Origin: DATFQE01 sp963738205
Lineage (GTDB): Bacteria > Actinomycetota > Thermoleophilia > Gaiellales > Gaiellaceae
Direction: 5' to 3'
Assembly (NCBI GenBank): GCA_963738205.1
Contig: CAVTVQ010000007.1
Coordinates: 992,001-1,056,000, forward strand
Length of the DNA stretch: 64,000 nt
Shown here: positions 46,409 through 54,224 of the stretch, one piece after another
Position numbering within the stretch: position 1 is the stretch's first letter
Layout of the letters: every line of letters begins with the position of its first letter
The notes under the pieces: generated by a model
The model's input: only the letters and a program-made list of their open reading frames with translations
Database searches by the model: none
Told to the model about the DNA's origin: nothing
Made by a program: the position numbers and the translations under genes

Positions 46409-46540
46409 GCAGTGAACCTCCGCGAATTCGTGAGACGTGGCTGCCACGCCGCAGGCTGTACTTCCGACGCCGCAGATATCGGCCGCAAACGAAGAGCACA
46501 CGATCCCTAGAACAAGTTCCCTCGCGGTGGGTGAAGCGGC

Positions 46541-47896
46541 CTATCCCCGCTGGGCGACCGCGACCAACGCCTCGACCACGTGGGGGTCGAACTGCGTCCC
46601 CGCGCAGCGCTGAAGCTCCTCGAGCGCCTCGGACACCGGCCGCGCCGCGCGATACGAGCGGTTCGTGGTCATCGCGCTGAAGGCGTCGCACGCGCACACG
46701 ATCCGCGCGACCAGGGGGATGGACTCTCCGGACATGCCGTCCGGATAGCCCGCGCCGTCCCAGCGCTCGTGGCACGACCGGACGATCGTCCCCACCTCCC
46801 CGAGCATGCCGCCGACCTTCTTCAGGAGCTCCTCGCCGATGACGGTGTGGGTCTCGATGATCGCGCGCTCCTGGGCGTCGAGCTTGCCCGGCTTGTTGAT
46901 GATCTCTGCGGGGATCCGGATCTTGCCGACGTCGTGCAGCAGCGCCGCGAACTCGGCATCACGACGCCCGCGCGGATCGACGCCCAGCTCGTCGCACACG
47001 TCGAGGACCAGATCGACGACGTCACGTGAATGCGAGCCCGTGTAGGCGTCGTCGGCCTCGACGACGTCGCCGAGCAGCAGCGCGGTACCGCGATACGCGG
47101 CGGAGAGCTCGAGGGCATGGTCAATCCTGGCCCTCCGCTCCTGGGCGAAGACACCGAGCAGGGCTAGCAGGGGGAGAGGCGCGAGGAACGCCCAGGGCAT
47201 CGAGACCGCGGCGAACGCCACCAGCAGGCCGACAGGCGCCAGCGCGGCGTCAACTTGCAGCACGCTCTTCCAGTAGCGCAGGAGCGAACGCGGCGAGACG
47301 CCGAGCCCGAGCCAGTCACGGGTCGCGCAGGCGCAGAAGTCGAACACCCACTGGGCGACCAGGGCGATTCCGTACAGCCAGATGTGATCCCACGACGGCG
47401 CAGACTCGCCCGCGAGGCCGAGCACGAGGGCGGGACCGAGCGCGTGCCACGAGTTCACGAGCCTGAGCAGCACGCGGTCGAGGTGGATCCCGCTGTCGCG
47501 AGCGTCCAGGACGTAGCCGGCGACAAGGCAGGCGGCGACGACGAGCGGGACGGCTCCGACCGGGAGCAGGAACAGCATCGGGACGAGCACGAGCTGGGTC
47601 GGGATCGCGGAGCCGGTGCCGATCTCGAATTCGATCCGCAGCGCGAAGACGTACGCGGCTGCCAGCCCGAGGACGACGAGCAGCGAGGGCGAGCGCGCCG
47701 AATCGAGCAGCAGGCTGGCCGCCAGCGCGGCTGCCATGAAGCCGCCGGCGAGCAGCGCGGTCGCAGCGCGGTCGCGGTCGGCAAGCCGTCCCACGACACG
47801 CTGACGCGAGGCCAGGATCAGGCCGTCCGCCTCGGGATCCAGGTCGGCATGGGCGGCAGGAGACCCGGCCGCAAGCGGGTGCTCGGCGCTCGACAC
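46541..47896 (-). CDS. Membrane HD-GYP-type phosphohydrolase
   Basis: 451 residues. The first 245 contain about seven hydrophobic helices (sensor region with no known domain). Residues about 265-440 are an HD domain: SHSRDVVDLVL, FAALLHDVGKIRIP (HD), INKPGKLDAQERAIIETHT, CHERWDGAGYPDG (GYP motif), FSAMTTNRSYR. Such proteins cleave cyclic di-GMP or related cyclic dinucleotides. The location between two pilin genes suggests control of surface attachment. GTG 47896. Confidence 0.88.
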   Translation of the reverse strand: MSSAEHPLAAGSPAAHADLDPEADGLILASRQRVVGRLADRDRAATALLAGGFMAAALAASLLLDSARSPSLLVVLGLAAAYVFALRIEFEIGTGSAIPTQLVLVPMLFLLPVGAVPLVVAACLVAGYVLDARDSGIHLDRVLLRLVNSWHALGPALVLGLAGESAPSWDHIWLYGIALVAQWVFDFCACATRDWLGLGVSPRSLLRYWKSVLQVDAALAPVGLLVAFAAVSMPWAFLAPLPLLALLGVFAQERRARIDHALELSAAYRGTALLLGDVVEADDAYTGSHSRDVVDLVLDVCDELGVDPRGRRDAEFAALLHDVGKIRIPAEIINKPGKLDAQERAIIETHTVIGEELLKKVGGMLGEVGTIVRSCHERWDGAGYPDGMSGESIPLVARIVCACDAFSAMTTNRSYRAARPVSEALEELQRCAGTQFDPHVVEALVAVAQRG

Positions 47897-48051
47897 TCTC
47901 TCCGTATCGACCTACGCGGGCGCGCGGGCGCGAACGTTCACTCGAACGAGGGATCCATTTCGGGCCTCAGCTCCCCAAAGAGGGTGATGACCCAGCACCC
48001 AGACTGACCCAGAGTGAGACCGTCAACGAGGTAGGGAAGGGGTCTGTGGCA

Positions 48052-48672
48052 ATGCGGCGTAGCTTTCGAACTCTGCTGGTGGTCGGCACGATCGCCCTCG
48101 TCTTCGGGGCCGGTCCGGCCGTCGCTGGACTCGGCGTCTCGTGCCCGGATCCGACGTCCAACCCGTTCAGTCCGTGGCGCGACTACGCGAAGTACTCGCT
48201 CGTGCCGAACGGCGGCTTCGAGAGCGGCTCGACCGGCTGGACGCTCTCCGGCAACGCGCGGGTGGTCTCGGGCAACGAGTCCTTCTTCGTGCGCAGCTCA
48301 CGTGACCGGTACGCACTGTCGCTGCCGGCCGGCAGCACCGCGACGACGGCCCCGATGTGCATCAGCCTCCTCTCGAGCAAGATGCGCTTCTTCGCGACGA
48401 ACAGCGGCTACTCGGCCTCGCGGCTGAGGGTGCAGGTTCTCTACAACGGCGGCGTCGGCGGTCTCCTCGGCGGCCTCGGCGGACTGCTCGGCCTCTCGGA
48501 GTTCGGCAATGTGCCCGGCGGCGGCGCCTGGCAGCCCTCGCCTGAGATCGGGATGCTCGGCGGCACGCTGCCGCTTCTCACCTCGTCGGTCCAGTTCCGC
48601 TTCTCCGCGCCGAACGACGGCGGCAGCTTCCGGATCGACGACGTCTATCTCGATCCGTTCCTCTCCCGGTAA
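48052..48672 (+). CDS. Secreted hypothetical protein with carbohydrate-binding-like beta domain
   Basis: 206 residues. Signal peptide TLLVVGTIALVFGAGPAVAG; mature part has LVPNGGFESGSTGWTLSGNARVV, a pattern common to CBM-like jelly-roll domains, a Gly/Leu repeat (GGVGGLLGGLGGLLG) around 135, and FRIDDVYLDPF at the end. ATG 48052 is placed nine bases after GAAGGGG; GTG 48046 is an alternative. No family recognised with certainty. Confidence 0.72.
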   Translation: MRRSFRTLLVVGTIALVFGAGPAVAGLGVSCPDPTSNPFSPWRDYAKYSLVPNGGFESGSTGWTLSGNARVVSGNESFFVRSSRDRYALSLPAGSTATTAPMCISLLSSKMRFFATNSGYSASRLRVQVLYNGGVGGLLGGLGGLLGLSEFGNVPGGGAWQPSPEIGMLGGTLPLLTSSVQFRFSAPNDGGSFRIDDVYLDPFLSR

Positions 48673-48691
48673 GAGCTCGGGGGGTAACAAA

Positions 48692-48730
48692 GGACGGTGG
48701 CCACGCGTTGGGGGCGCGCGGCCGCCGTCC
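48692..48730. terminator. Hairpin between convergent genes
   Basis: Arms 48692-48702 and 48720-48730 pair over 11 bp with one G-U wobble and a 17-base loop, between the stops of the secreted protein (48672) and the second pilin (48743). No U-tract. Confidence 0.55.
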
Positions 48731-48742
48731 TGCTCGTTCGAC

Positions 48743-48919
48743 CTACGTGATGTAGGCGGCGACGCGGCTGATGGCGCCGACGATGTTCCCCGACAGCAGT
48801 CCGAGCGCGCCGAACACGGCGATGGTGATGACGGCGAGGACCACGGCGTACTCCGCCATCGTCTGTCCGTCCTCACGCGAAGGGATCGCGTCGAGCCACT
48901 GCGTCCGCTCGTCATTCAT
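48743..48919 (-). CDS. Flp/Fap-type pilin component (second copy)
   Basis: 58 residues: charged leader of about 16 residues, then GQTMAEYAVVLAVITIAVFGALGLLSGN, nearly the same pilin core as at 46250. AGGAGG lies six bases before ATG 48919. The mature forms differ mainly at the C-terminus (AISRVAAYIT against AIARVAGLIP). Confidence 0.88.
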   Translation of the reverse strand: MNDERTQWLDAIPSREDGQTMAEYAVVLAVITIAVFGALGLLSGNIVGAISRVAAYIT

Positions 48920-49030
48920 CTTGGTCCTCCTTGCCTGACTGGCGGGGCCGCCCTCGCCCGTTGACTCGATCCTGGGTCGTATCGGCCGCTGCAAGCTGCG
49001 TGGCGATCCCTCTGGACAGGGATTGCATCT

Positions 49031-49070
49031 GTCTAGTACACTAGACGTCTATGACGCTAGACAGAGACAT
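49031..49070 (+). promoter_or_regulatory. Palindromic operator overlapping a leaderless promoter (HTH-Clp_N gene)
   Basis: GTCTAGTACACTAGAC (49031-49046) has 6-base arms around TACA; TAGACGTCTA (49042-49051) is a perfect 10-base palindrome, and CTAGAC recurs at 49058-49063. TACACT (49037-49042) is the -10, eight bases before ATG 49051. Repression by the gene's own HTH product is likely. Confidence 0.55.
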
Positions 49071-49746
49071 ACTCAACGAGGCGCGTGAGCTTCGCTCCCG
49101 CCTCCTCGAGCTCCAGCACGACGCTGATCGCGCGAAGCTCGACTACCACCACTCGATCCGGCGGCTGCAGGCGGCCGGCGGATCCATGCGCGAGATCGCC
49201 GAGGCTCTCGACCTCAGCCATCAGCGCGTCCACCAGATCGTCGAAGGCGACGAGCCCATCCAGGTACGCATCGGCCACCAGGGCAGGCGGGGCCACCACC
49301 GGGGCCGCCGCTTCGGCCACCGGCGCTTCACGCGAGTCGCGCGGCACATCGTCATGCGCTCGCAGAAGGAGGCTCACGCGTTGGGAGCCGACGAGATCGC
49401 GCCCGAGCATCTGCTGCTGGGCCTGACGGGCGTGGAGCGGGGGACGGGCGCTCAGGCGCTGGCGGCGCTGGGCGTCGACCTCGAAGGCGTTCGTCGCGAG
49501 GTCGGCGGCGACGCGGTGCGCGAACCGTCGCGAGGGCGGCTGCCTTTCACGGATGAGGCAAAGGCCGTGCTCGAGTCCGCGCTCGAGCAGGCGCAGGCGC
49601 AGAAGCACAACTGGATCGGCAGCGAGCACATCCTGCTGTCGCTGCTGGACGCCGGCGGGCGGCCGGTCGAGATCCTGGAGAAGCTCGGAGCCGAGCCCGA
49701 CGCGATTCGCGCCGAGGTCAGCCGGCGGCTCGAGGTAGCGGCGTAG
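49051..49746 (+). CDS. HTH domain + Clp N-terminal domain protein
   Basis: 231 residues. Residues about 25-65 are a helix-turn-helix of sigma-region-4 style (GSMREIAEALDLSHQRVHQIV). A His/Arg-rich linker (about 75-95) leads to two Clp_N repeats: ARHIVMRSQKEAHALGADEIAPEHLLLGL and TDEAKAVLESALEQAQAQKHNWIGSEHILLSLL. Clp_N domains bind protease or disaggregase substrates, so it may be a stress regulator whose stability responds to misfolded protein. Convergent overlap of 29 bases with the MFS gene. Confidence 0.8.
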   Translation: MTLDRDILNEARELRSRLLELQHDADRAKLDYHHSIRRLQAAGGSMREIAEALDLSHQRVHQIVEGDEPIQVRIGHQGRRGHHRGRRFGHRRFTRVARHIVMRSQKEAHALGADEIAPEHLLLGLTGVERGTGAQALAALGVDLEGVRREVGGDAVREPSRGRLPFTDEAKAVLESALEQAQAQKHNWIGSEHILLSLLDAGGRPVEILEKLGAEPDAIRAEVSRRLEVAA

Positions 49747-50968
49747 GGGCGAAGGGTCGCTTCGGCAGCAGGAACGCCGCCATCGCGAGCGCCGAGATCC
49801 CAGCCACCTGGAAGGCCAGGTCGGTTCCACCGACCTCGATCAGCCAGCCGATCAGCAAGCCGCCCGCGGGCGCGAGCCCGTGGAACGCGAACAGATAGAG
49901 GCTCACGATGCGGCCGCGCATGTGGTCCGGCGCGGCCAGCTGCACTAGCGAGTTCGAGTTCGCGCTCCACAGCGTGAAGCACATCCCGGCCGCGAGCAGG
50001 AAGAGGGCGCAGGCGAGGACGCTCGACTGCGGGGTCATCGCGAGCATCGCCGCGCCGAAGCCGGTCGTCCCGGCCAGCAGGACCTTCCAGCTCGCGCGGC
50101 CCATCGAGGCCGTCACGAGAGCGCCGACGAGCGCTCCGGCCCCGAAGGCGGCGGAAAGCAGTCCGAAGACCTCCGGCCCGGCGTGAAGCTCGCTGGCCAG
50201 CACCGGCAGGATCACGCCGTTGTTGACGCCGAGCGTGCCGACGACGAGCACGAGCATCAGCACGAGGCGCACGCGCCGGTCGGCGAACGCATAGGCGAGA
50301 CCGTCGCGCGCGCCGCCCACGAGCGTGACGCGCTCCTCGGCCCGCTCGACCGGGTACAGCTCGGCCGTGTTCATCAGCAGAAGCGCCGTCAGCACGGCGA
50401 CGAAGCTGAACGCATTCAGCGCGAAGCAGGCGCCGACGCCGACGGACGCGATCAACACGCCGGCGATTCCGGGCCCGACGATGCGTGACGCGTTGAAGAC
50501 GCTGGTGTTGAGCGCGATCGCGTTCGGCAGCTCCTGTCGGCCGACCATCTGGTAGACGAGCGCGTGCCGGCCGGGCGAGTCGAAGACCTGCGCGATTCCG
50601 GCGAAGACGGCGAGCAGGTACACGTGCCAGACCTGGGCGGCGCCGGAGAGCGCCAGAGCCGCGAGTGCCACCGAGACGGCCATCGACGCGCTCTGCGTCG
50701 CGATCATCAGCCGTCGGTTGTCGAGCCGGTCGGCGAGGACGCCCGCGAACAGGCCGAAGAGCGTCTGCGGCGAGAAGCGGCAGAACGTGAGGACGCCGAC
50801 CGCGAGCGGCGAATGCGTCAACTCGTACACGAACCAGGCGAGCGCGACGTTCTGCATCCACGTCCCGCTGACGGAGATCACCTGGCCGGTGAAGAAGAGG
50901 CGGAAATTGCGGTACTTGCGGAGGCTGACGAACGTGCGCTCGTTGAGCGCCTGGATGGCCGCCGTCAA
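49718..50968 (-). CDS. MFS transporter (MdfA/enterobactin-exporter-like, DHA3 type)
   Basis: 416 residues with 12 helices: YRNFRLFFTGQVISVSGTWMQNVAL in helix 1, GVLADRLDNRRLM motif A, and IALNTSVFNASRIVGPGIAGVL, typical of the EntS/MefA-like group that exports siderophores or macrolides. TTG 50968 overlaps the marR stop as TTGA; a longer reading from 51127 would lie over marR and is rejected. Operon marR-MFS. Confidence 0.88.
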   Translation of the reverse strand: MTAAIQALNERTFVSLRKYRNFRLFFTGQVISVSGTWMQNVALAWFVYELTHSPLAVGVLTFCRFSPQTLFGLFAGVLADRLDNRRLMIATQSASMAVSVALAALALSGAAQVWHVYLLAVFAGIAQVFDSPGRHALVYQMVGRQELPNAIALNTSVFNASRIVGPGIAGVLIASVGVGACFALNAFSFVAVLTALLLMNTAELYPVERAEERVTLVGGARDGLAYAFADRRVRLVLMLVLVVGTLGVNNGVILPVLASELHAGPEVFGLLSAAFGAGALVGALVTASMGRASWKVLLAGTTGFGAAMLAMTPQSSVLACALFLLAAGMCFTLWSANSNSLVQLAAPDHMRGRIVSLYLFAFHGLAPAGGLLIGWLIEVGGTDLAFQVAGISALAMAAFLLPKRPFAPTPLPRAAG

Positions 50969-51420
50969 GCGACCTCGTCCTCCTCGAGCAGCGCAGCCAG
51001 CGGCTCGAGCGCGGCCTCGACTGCCGCGAGCTGATCGGGTTCGAGCCGCTTGAGCCGGCTCGCGAGCCAGGCGGTGCGCCGGGTACGCACCGTGCGGAGG
51101 ATGCGATCGCCCTCGTCGGTGACCCACAGCGCCTGGCGGCGCCGGTCGAGAGGATCGGCCGTCCGCCGCAGAAGGCCTGCCTTCTCCAGTCGCGCCACGG
51201 CCACCGACATCGAGGCCGGCGCGATGCGCTCGCGCGCGGCGAGCTCTCGCACGCCGATCCCCGGCGAGCGGCGAATGATGTGGAGCAGTGCGGCCTGGCC
51301 GCCGGTGACGCCGAACGCCGCCGTCTCGCGACGGAGCTCGCGGTTGAGCTTCATCAGGACCGGCCGCAGCTCGCCGGCCACGTCCGTCGGCGAGCGGGGC
51401 TCAGCGAGATCCTTGGTCAT
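50965..51420 (-). CDS. MarR-family transcriptional regulator
   Basis: 151 residues. HTH with wing: GVRELAARERIAPASMSVAVARLEKAGLLRRTADPLDRRRQALWVT. Residues at both ends form the dimer helices. TAGACT (51434-51429) lies eight bases before ATG 51420, inside two operator palindromes, so it is autoregulated and controls the exporter; the inducer is unknown. Confidence 0.92.
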   Translation of the reverse strand: MTKDLAEPRSPTDVAGELRPVLMKLNRELRRETAAFGVTGGQAALLHIIRRSPGIGVRELAARERIAPASMSVAVARLEKAGLLRRTADPLDRRRQALWVTDEGDRILRTVRTRRTAWLASRLKRLEPDQLAAVEAALEPLAALLEEDEVA

Positions 51421-51459
51421 CGTTAGTCAGTCTAACAAAATCCGTTAGCTGAGCTAACG
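51421..51459 (-). promoter_or_regulatory. Tandem MarR operators over the marR leaderless promoter
   Basis: GTTAGTCAGTCTAAC (51422-51436) and CGTTAGCTGAGCTAACG (51443-51459) are perfect palindromes sharing the GTTAG/CTAAC core, centres 22 bases apart (about two turns). The first covers TAGACT and the start region; the second lies at the -35 side. Confidence 0.75.
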
Positions 51460-51576
51460 AAATCACTCTTTCGGGGCAGACCGCAAGGTTGCAACCGGTG
51501 CGGCATCTAGTCATTCGGAACCGGGCTAATGCACGTGAGGCCGTGCCAGATGCGGCTCCCGGCTTCCTACTCATGG

Positions 51577-51648
51577 TGGGGCGCCTCCCCGGGGGGTCGG
51601 GGGCGCCCCTCCCCTTGTTCGGGCCATCCGTACGGCGATGGCCCGAAC
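51577..51648. other. Structured intergenic region (marR to FG-GAP gene)
   Basis: The 295 bases between 51421 and 51715 hold no gene I can support. Two strong hairpins: 8 bp 51578-51585/51602-51609, and a perfect 11-bp stem 51617-51627/51638-51648 with a 10-base loop. A third pairing of CCATGG copies lies near 51651-51670. They lie just after the FG-GAP gene stop, so termination is the simplest role. Confidence 0.5.
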
Positions 51649-51715
51649 TCCCATGGGGGAATCCATGGTGCCCCAGAAACGCCCTCCTCCTAGGTTCTTC
51701 CAGAGTGGGCAGTTC

Positions 51716-52951
51716 TCAGCGGCGCGTCTTGTTCAGCAGCACCGAGACGTCGATGAACTTCGCTTGCACGATGTCCGCCTTGCCGTCGCCGTTTAGCTCA
51801 CCGACCGCGATTCCGCGGGGAACCCACGCGTCCGCGACGGTCCGCCCGGTCGGGTAGTCGATCTTCCGCGTGAAGCTGCCGTCGCCGCGACCGAGAAGCA
51901 CCGCGACCCGCTTCGGATCGTAGATTCCGTCGCCAAGGTCCTGCCCGACCACCGCGTCTTGCTTGCCGTCCAGGTTTAGGTCTGCGACCGCGACCGGCCC
52001 GAAGGAGACCTCGGCGCCCTTCACCCGGAAGACGCGTCGTTCGCCGAAGCTGCCGTTGCCGCTGTTCAAAAACACCGAGACCGTGTTCAGGGGCGCCTCG
52101 GAGTCGCCTCCGGTGTTGGCCGTGACCAGGTCGGGGCTGCGGTCGCCGTTCATGTCGGCGATCGCAACTGAACGCGGGTGCCGCGGCGCTGCATAGTCCA
52201 CCCTGGGCGGGAACGTACCGTCGCCGCGGTTGACCAACACGGACACGGTGTTGTTCTGGCACGCCGCTGCCACGTCCAGATGGCCGTCGTCGTTCAGGTC
52301 GGCAAGCGCGACTGAAACGGGCACGCGCCCGATCCGGTAGTCGACTCTGGGGTGAAAGCTTCCGTCGCCGCGGTTCACGTACACGGAGATGCTGTTCACG
52401 TAGGGCTTGTGGTTCACGGTGACGATGTCCGCCTTGCCGTCTCCGCTCAGATCGCCGATCGCAACGTCCCAGGGTTCTCTCGCGGCATACGCCACGCTCT
52501 TCGAGAAGCGGCCGTCGCCGCGATTGATCAAGACCGAGATGCTGTTGGTGTCCGCGGTCGCCAGGTCGGGCCTGCCGTCCCCGTTGACGTCGCCGATAGC
52601 GGCAGCACTAGGCTCGCTACCGGTCCGATACGCGTGCGCGGGCCCGAAGCCAGGGGCGCCGTTCAGAAACACAGACACGCCGCCGAGCTTGCCCGAGAGA
52701 TCGGAGCCCGTTGCGACGATGTCGCGCCAGCTGTCGCCGTTCACGTCGCCGATCACGAGCCCGTCGGGATGCAGGCGATATCCGAGCAGCTTCCCGTCTT
52801 GGTACCGCCGCGGCTTGGAAAACGACGGCTTCCCGCCGGCGAGCGAGCTCGCGTACGAGTAGGCGTTCGGGGCCATGAGGGCGACGCCGACAAAAACGAC
52901 TAGCAGTGCGCGATGACTTGTGGCCGGTCCCGTCGACCGACGCCGGGACAC
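51716..52951 (-). CDS. Secreted FG-GAP/VCBS repeat protein
   Basis: 411 residues. Signal peptide SHRALLVVFVGVALMAPNAYSYA; then about seven repeats with calcium-binding loops such as IGDVNGDGRPDLATAD, LADLNDDGHLDVAAA, ADMNGDRSPDLVTAN and VGELNGDGKADIVQA, each followed by ISVLINRGDGRF-like strands: an integrin-alpha-like seven-blade propeller. Probably an outer-surface binding protein. GTG 52951 has GGAG six bases upstream and places the signal peptide at the N-terminus; GTG 52999 would add 16 basic residues. Confidence 0.85.
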   Translation of the reverse strand: MSRRRSTGPATSHRALLVVFVGVALMAPNAYSYASSLAGGKPSFSKPRRYQDGKLLGYRLHPDGLVIGDVNGDSWRDIVATGSDLSGKLGGVSVFLNGAPGFGPAHAYRTGSEPSAAAIGDVNGDGRPDLATADTNSISVLINRGDGRFSKSVAYAAREPWDVAIGDLSGDGKADIVTVNHKPYVNSISVYVNRGDGSFHPRVDYRIGRVPVSVALADLNDDGHLDVAAACQNNTVSVLVNRGDGTFPPRVDYAAPRHPRSVAIADMNGDRSPDLVTANTGGDSEAPLNTVSVFLNSGNGSFGERRVFRVKGAEVSFGPVAVADLNLDGKQDAVVGQDLGDGIYDPKRVAVLLGRGDGSFTRKIDYPTGRTVADAWVPRGIAVGELNGDGKADIVQAKFIDVSVLLNKTRR

Positions 52952-53150
52952 CTGAATCTCCGCTTTCACTCGGAATCGACGCCTTCCGATCCTGATCACG
53001 AAGCTTATGCCCCGAGTTGCCGCTTCAAAGGGGTGCGCGCTAGCCAGTGTGTCGTTCTGCGCTCGCCGAAGACGTGAACCCCCACCTCGCGCAAGCCCGC
53101 TCGCAGTCGCTCGTCAGAAGGGATTTATCCTATCGCGAATCCGCGCCGCT

Positions 53151-53519
53151 CTAGGCGGCTGCGAGGGCGACCACGCGCTCGTCGCGCGCTTCGCGGTAGC
53201 GCTCGCCGAGGGCGTCTTCGAGCCGCTGCTCGAGCTCACCGGACGCCGCCAGCTCCTCGACGATGTCGGCGCCGCCGACCAGCTCGCCGCGGACGAAGAC
53301 CTGCGGAATCGTCGGCCAGCCGGACAAGGCCGAGAGCTCCTGGCGGAATGCGGGGTCGGGCAGGACGTCGACGGCGGTCACGGGCGCTCCCGCCGCGCGC
53401 AGCGCTTCGAGGGCGCGATTCGAGTTGCCGCACATGACGAAGCTCGGCGTGCCCTTCATGAACAGGGCCACGGGCTCGTTCCGGATGATCTCCTCGATCT
53501 GGCTCTTCAGCTTGCTCAT
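53151..53519 (-). CDS. grxD: Monothiol glutaredoxin (Grx4 family) with a CGNS active site
   Basis: 122 residues: IEEIIRNEPVALFMKGTPSF, active-site C30-G-N-S, DVLPDPAFRQELSALSGWPTIPQVFVRGELVGGADIVEEL. The family normally has CGFS, where Phe stacks on the Fe-S cluster; here Asn32 replaces it (53421-53432), though TIPQVF and GGAD are kept. It should carry [2Fe-2S] clusters with BolA. The last 18 residues are an extra basic/Ala tail. GGAGG lies seven bases before ATG 53519, which overlaps bolA by ATGA. Confidence 0.9.
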   Translation of the reverse strand: MSKLKSQIEEIIRNEPVALFMKGTPSFVMCGNSNRALEALRAAGAPVTAVDVLPDPAFRQELSALSGWPTIPQVFVRGELVGGADIVEELAASGELEQRLEDALGERYREARDERVVALAAA

Positions 53520-53758
53520 GTGCTTCCCTCCGATGTCGTCTTGATGCGCAGCTCGTGGATCGTCCCGTCGGCGAGCGGCGCCTCGAGGGCCGCGTAGACG
53601 AGACGGTGCTGCTCGACGAGCGACAGCCCGTCGAAGCGGCCGGATGAAACGGTTACCTGGAAGTGATCGCCGCCGCCGGTGCGGTCGACGACCGAGACCT
53701 CGTCTGCGTCCGGGAACGCGCCCTCGAGGAGCGCCTGCAGCGAGTCGGTGGGGGCCAC
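53516..53758 (-). CDS. bolA: BolA-family protein
   Basis: 80 residues: LQALLEGAFPDADEVSVVDRTGGGDHFQVTVSS, FDGLSLVEQHRLVYAAL and IHELRIKT, the BolA class II KH-like fold with the cluster-ligand His. It pairs with Grx4 next door. TACGAT (53770-53765) lies six bases before GTG 53758, so earlier starts are rejected. Confidence 0.9.
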   Translation of the reverse strand: MAPTDSLQALLEGAFPDADEVSVVDRTGGGDHFQVTVSSGRFDGLSLVEQHRLVYAALEAPLADGTIHELRIKTTSEGST

Positions 53759-53792
53759 GCGGCAATCGTAGCCGCGTGGCCCCACCAAGCCG

Positions 53793-54008
53793 CTAGCGGT
53801 AGCGGAAGACGATGCGCCCGCGGTCGAGGTCGTACGGCGAGAGCTCGATCTTCACGCGATCGCCGGGGAAGATGCGAATCCGGTAGCGGCGCATCTTGCC
53901 GGCGGTGTAGCCGATCGTCTCGTGGCCGTTGTCGAGCTGAATGCGGAACATCCCGTTCCGCAGAGCTTCAGTGACCTCGCCCTCGAACTCGATCTTCTCT
54001 TCGGCTAT
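53793..54008 (-). CDS. infA: Translation initiation factor IF-1 with no canonical start codon
   Basis: 71 residues: AEEKIEFEGEVTEALRNGMFRIQL, NGHETIGYTAGKMRRYRIRI, GDRVKIELSPYDLDRGRIVFRYR, a full S1/OB-fold IF-1. The residue-1 codon is ATA (54008-54006). Upstream in the same frame are only GCC, AGA, GGC and then TAG, the stop of the csp gene, so no ATG/GTG/TTG exists before the conserved region. Possible readings: AUA initiation coupled to csp termination, read-through of the TAG giving a Csp-IF-1 fusion, or a single-base sequence error (ATG to ATA). Gene callers will miss or shorten it. Confidence 0.88.
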   Translation of the reverse strand: MAEEKIEFEGEVTEALRNGMFRIQLDNGHETIGYTAGKMRRYRIRIFPGDRVKIELSPYDLDRGRIVFRYR

Positions 54009-54017
54009 GGCTCTGCC

Positions 54018-54224
54018 CTACGAGGTCGTGACGACGTTGGTCGCCTCGGGTCCCTTCGTTCCCTCGCGAACCTCGAACTCGACCTTCGCGCCCTCGGTCA
54101 GGGACTTGAAGCCGGTGCCCTCGATGTTCGAGTGGTGGACGAACACGTCCTTGTCGCCCTCGTCGGGCGAGATGAAGCCGTAGCCCTTGGCGTCGTTGAA
54201 CCACTTGACGGTTCCGGTTGCCAT
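54018..54224 (-). CDS. csp: Cold-shock protein (CspA family)
   Basis: 68 residues: TGTVKWFNDAKGYGFISPDEGDKDVFVHHSNI has RNP1 (KGYGFI) and RNP2 (VFVHH). It binds single-stranded RNA/DNA as an RNA chaperone. ATG 54224 is the family start; an in-frame GTG at 54275 would only add 17 leader residues. Nine bases separate its TAG from the first IF-1 codon, in the same frame. Confidence 0.95.
   Translation of the reverse strand: MATGTVKWFNDAKGYGFISPDEGDKDVFVHHSNIEGTGFKSLTEGAKVEFEVREGTKGPEATNVVTTS

Noticed and set aside
51605..51695. Small minus-strand ORF starting MDSPMGVRAI
   Set aside because: Its sequence is made by the hairpin arms, with a distant ribosome site and Pro/Gly/Arg-rich translation.
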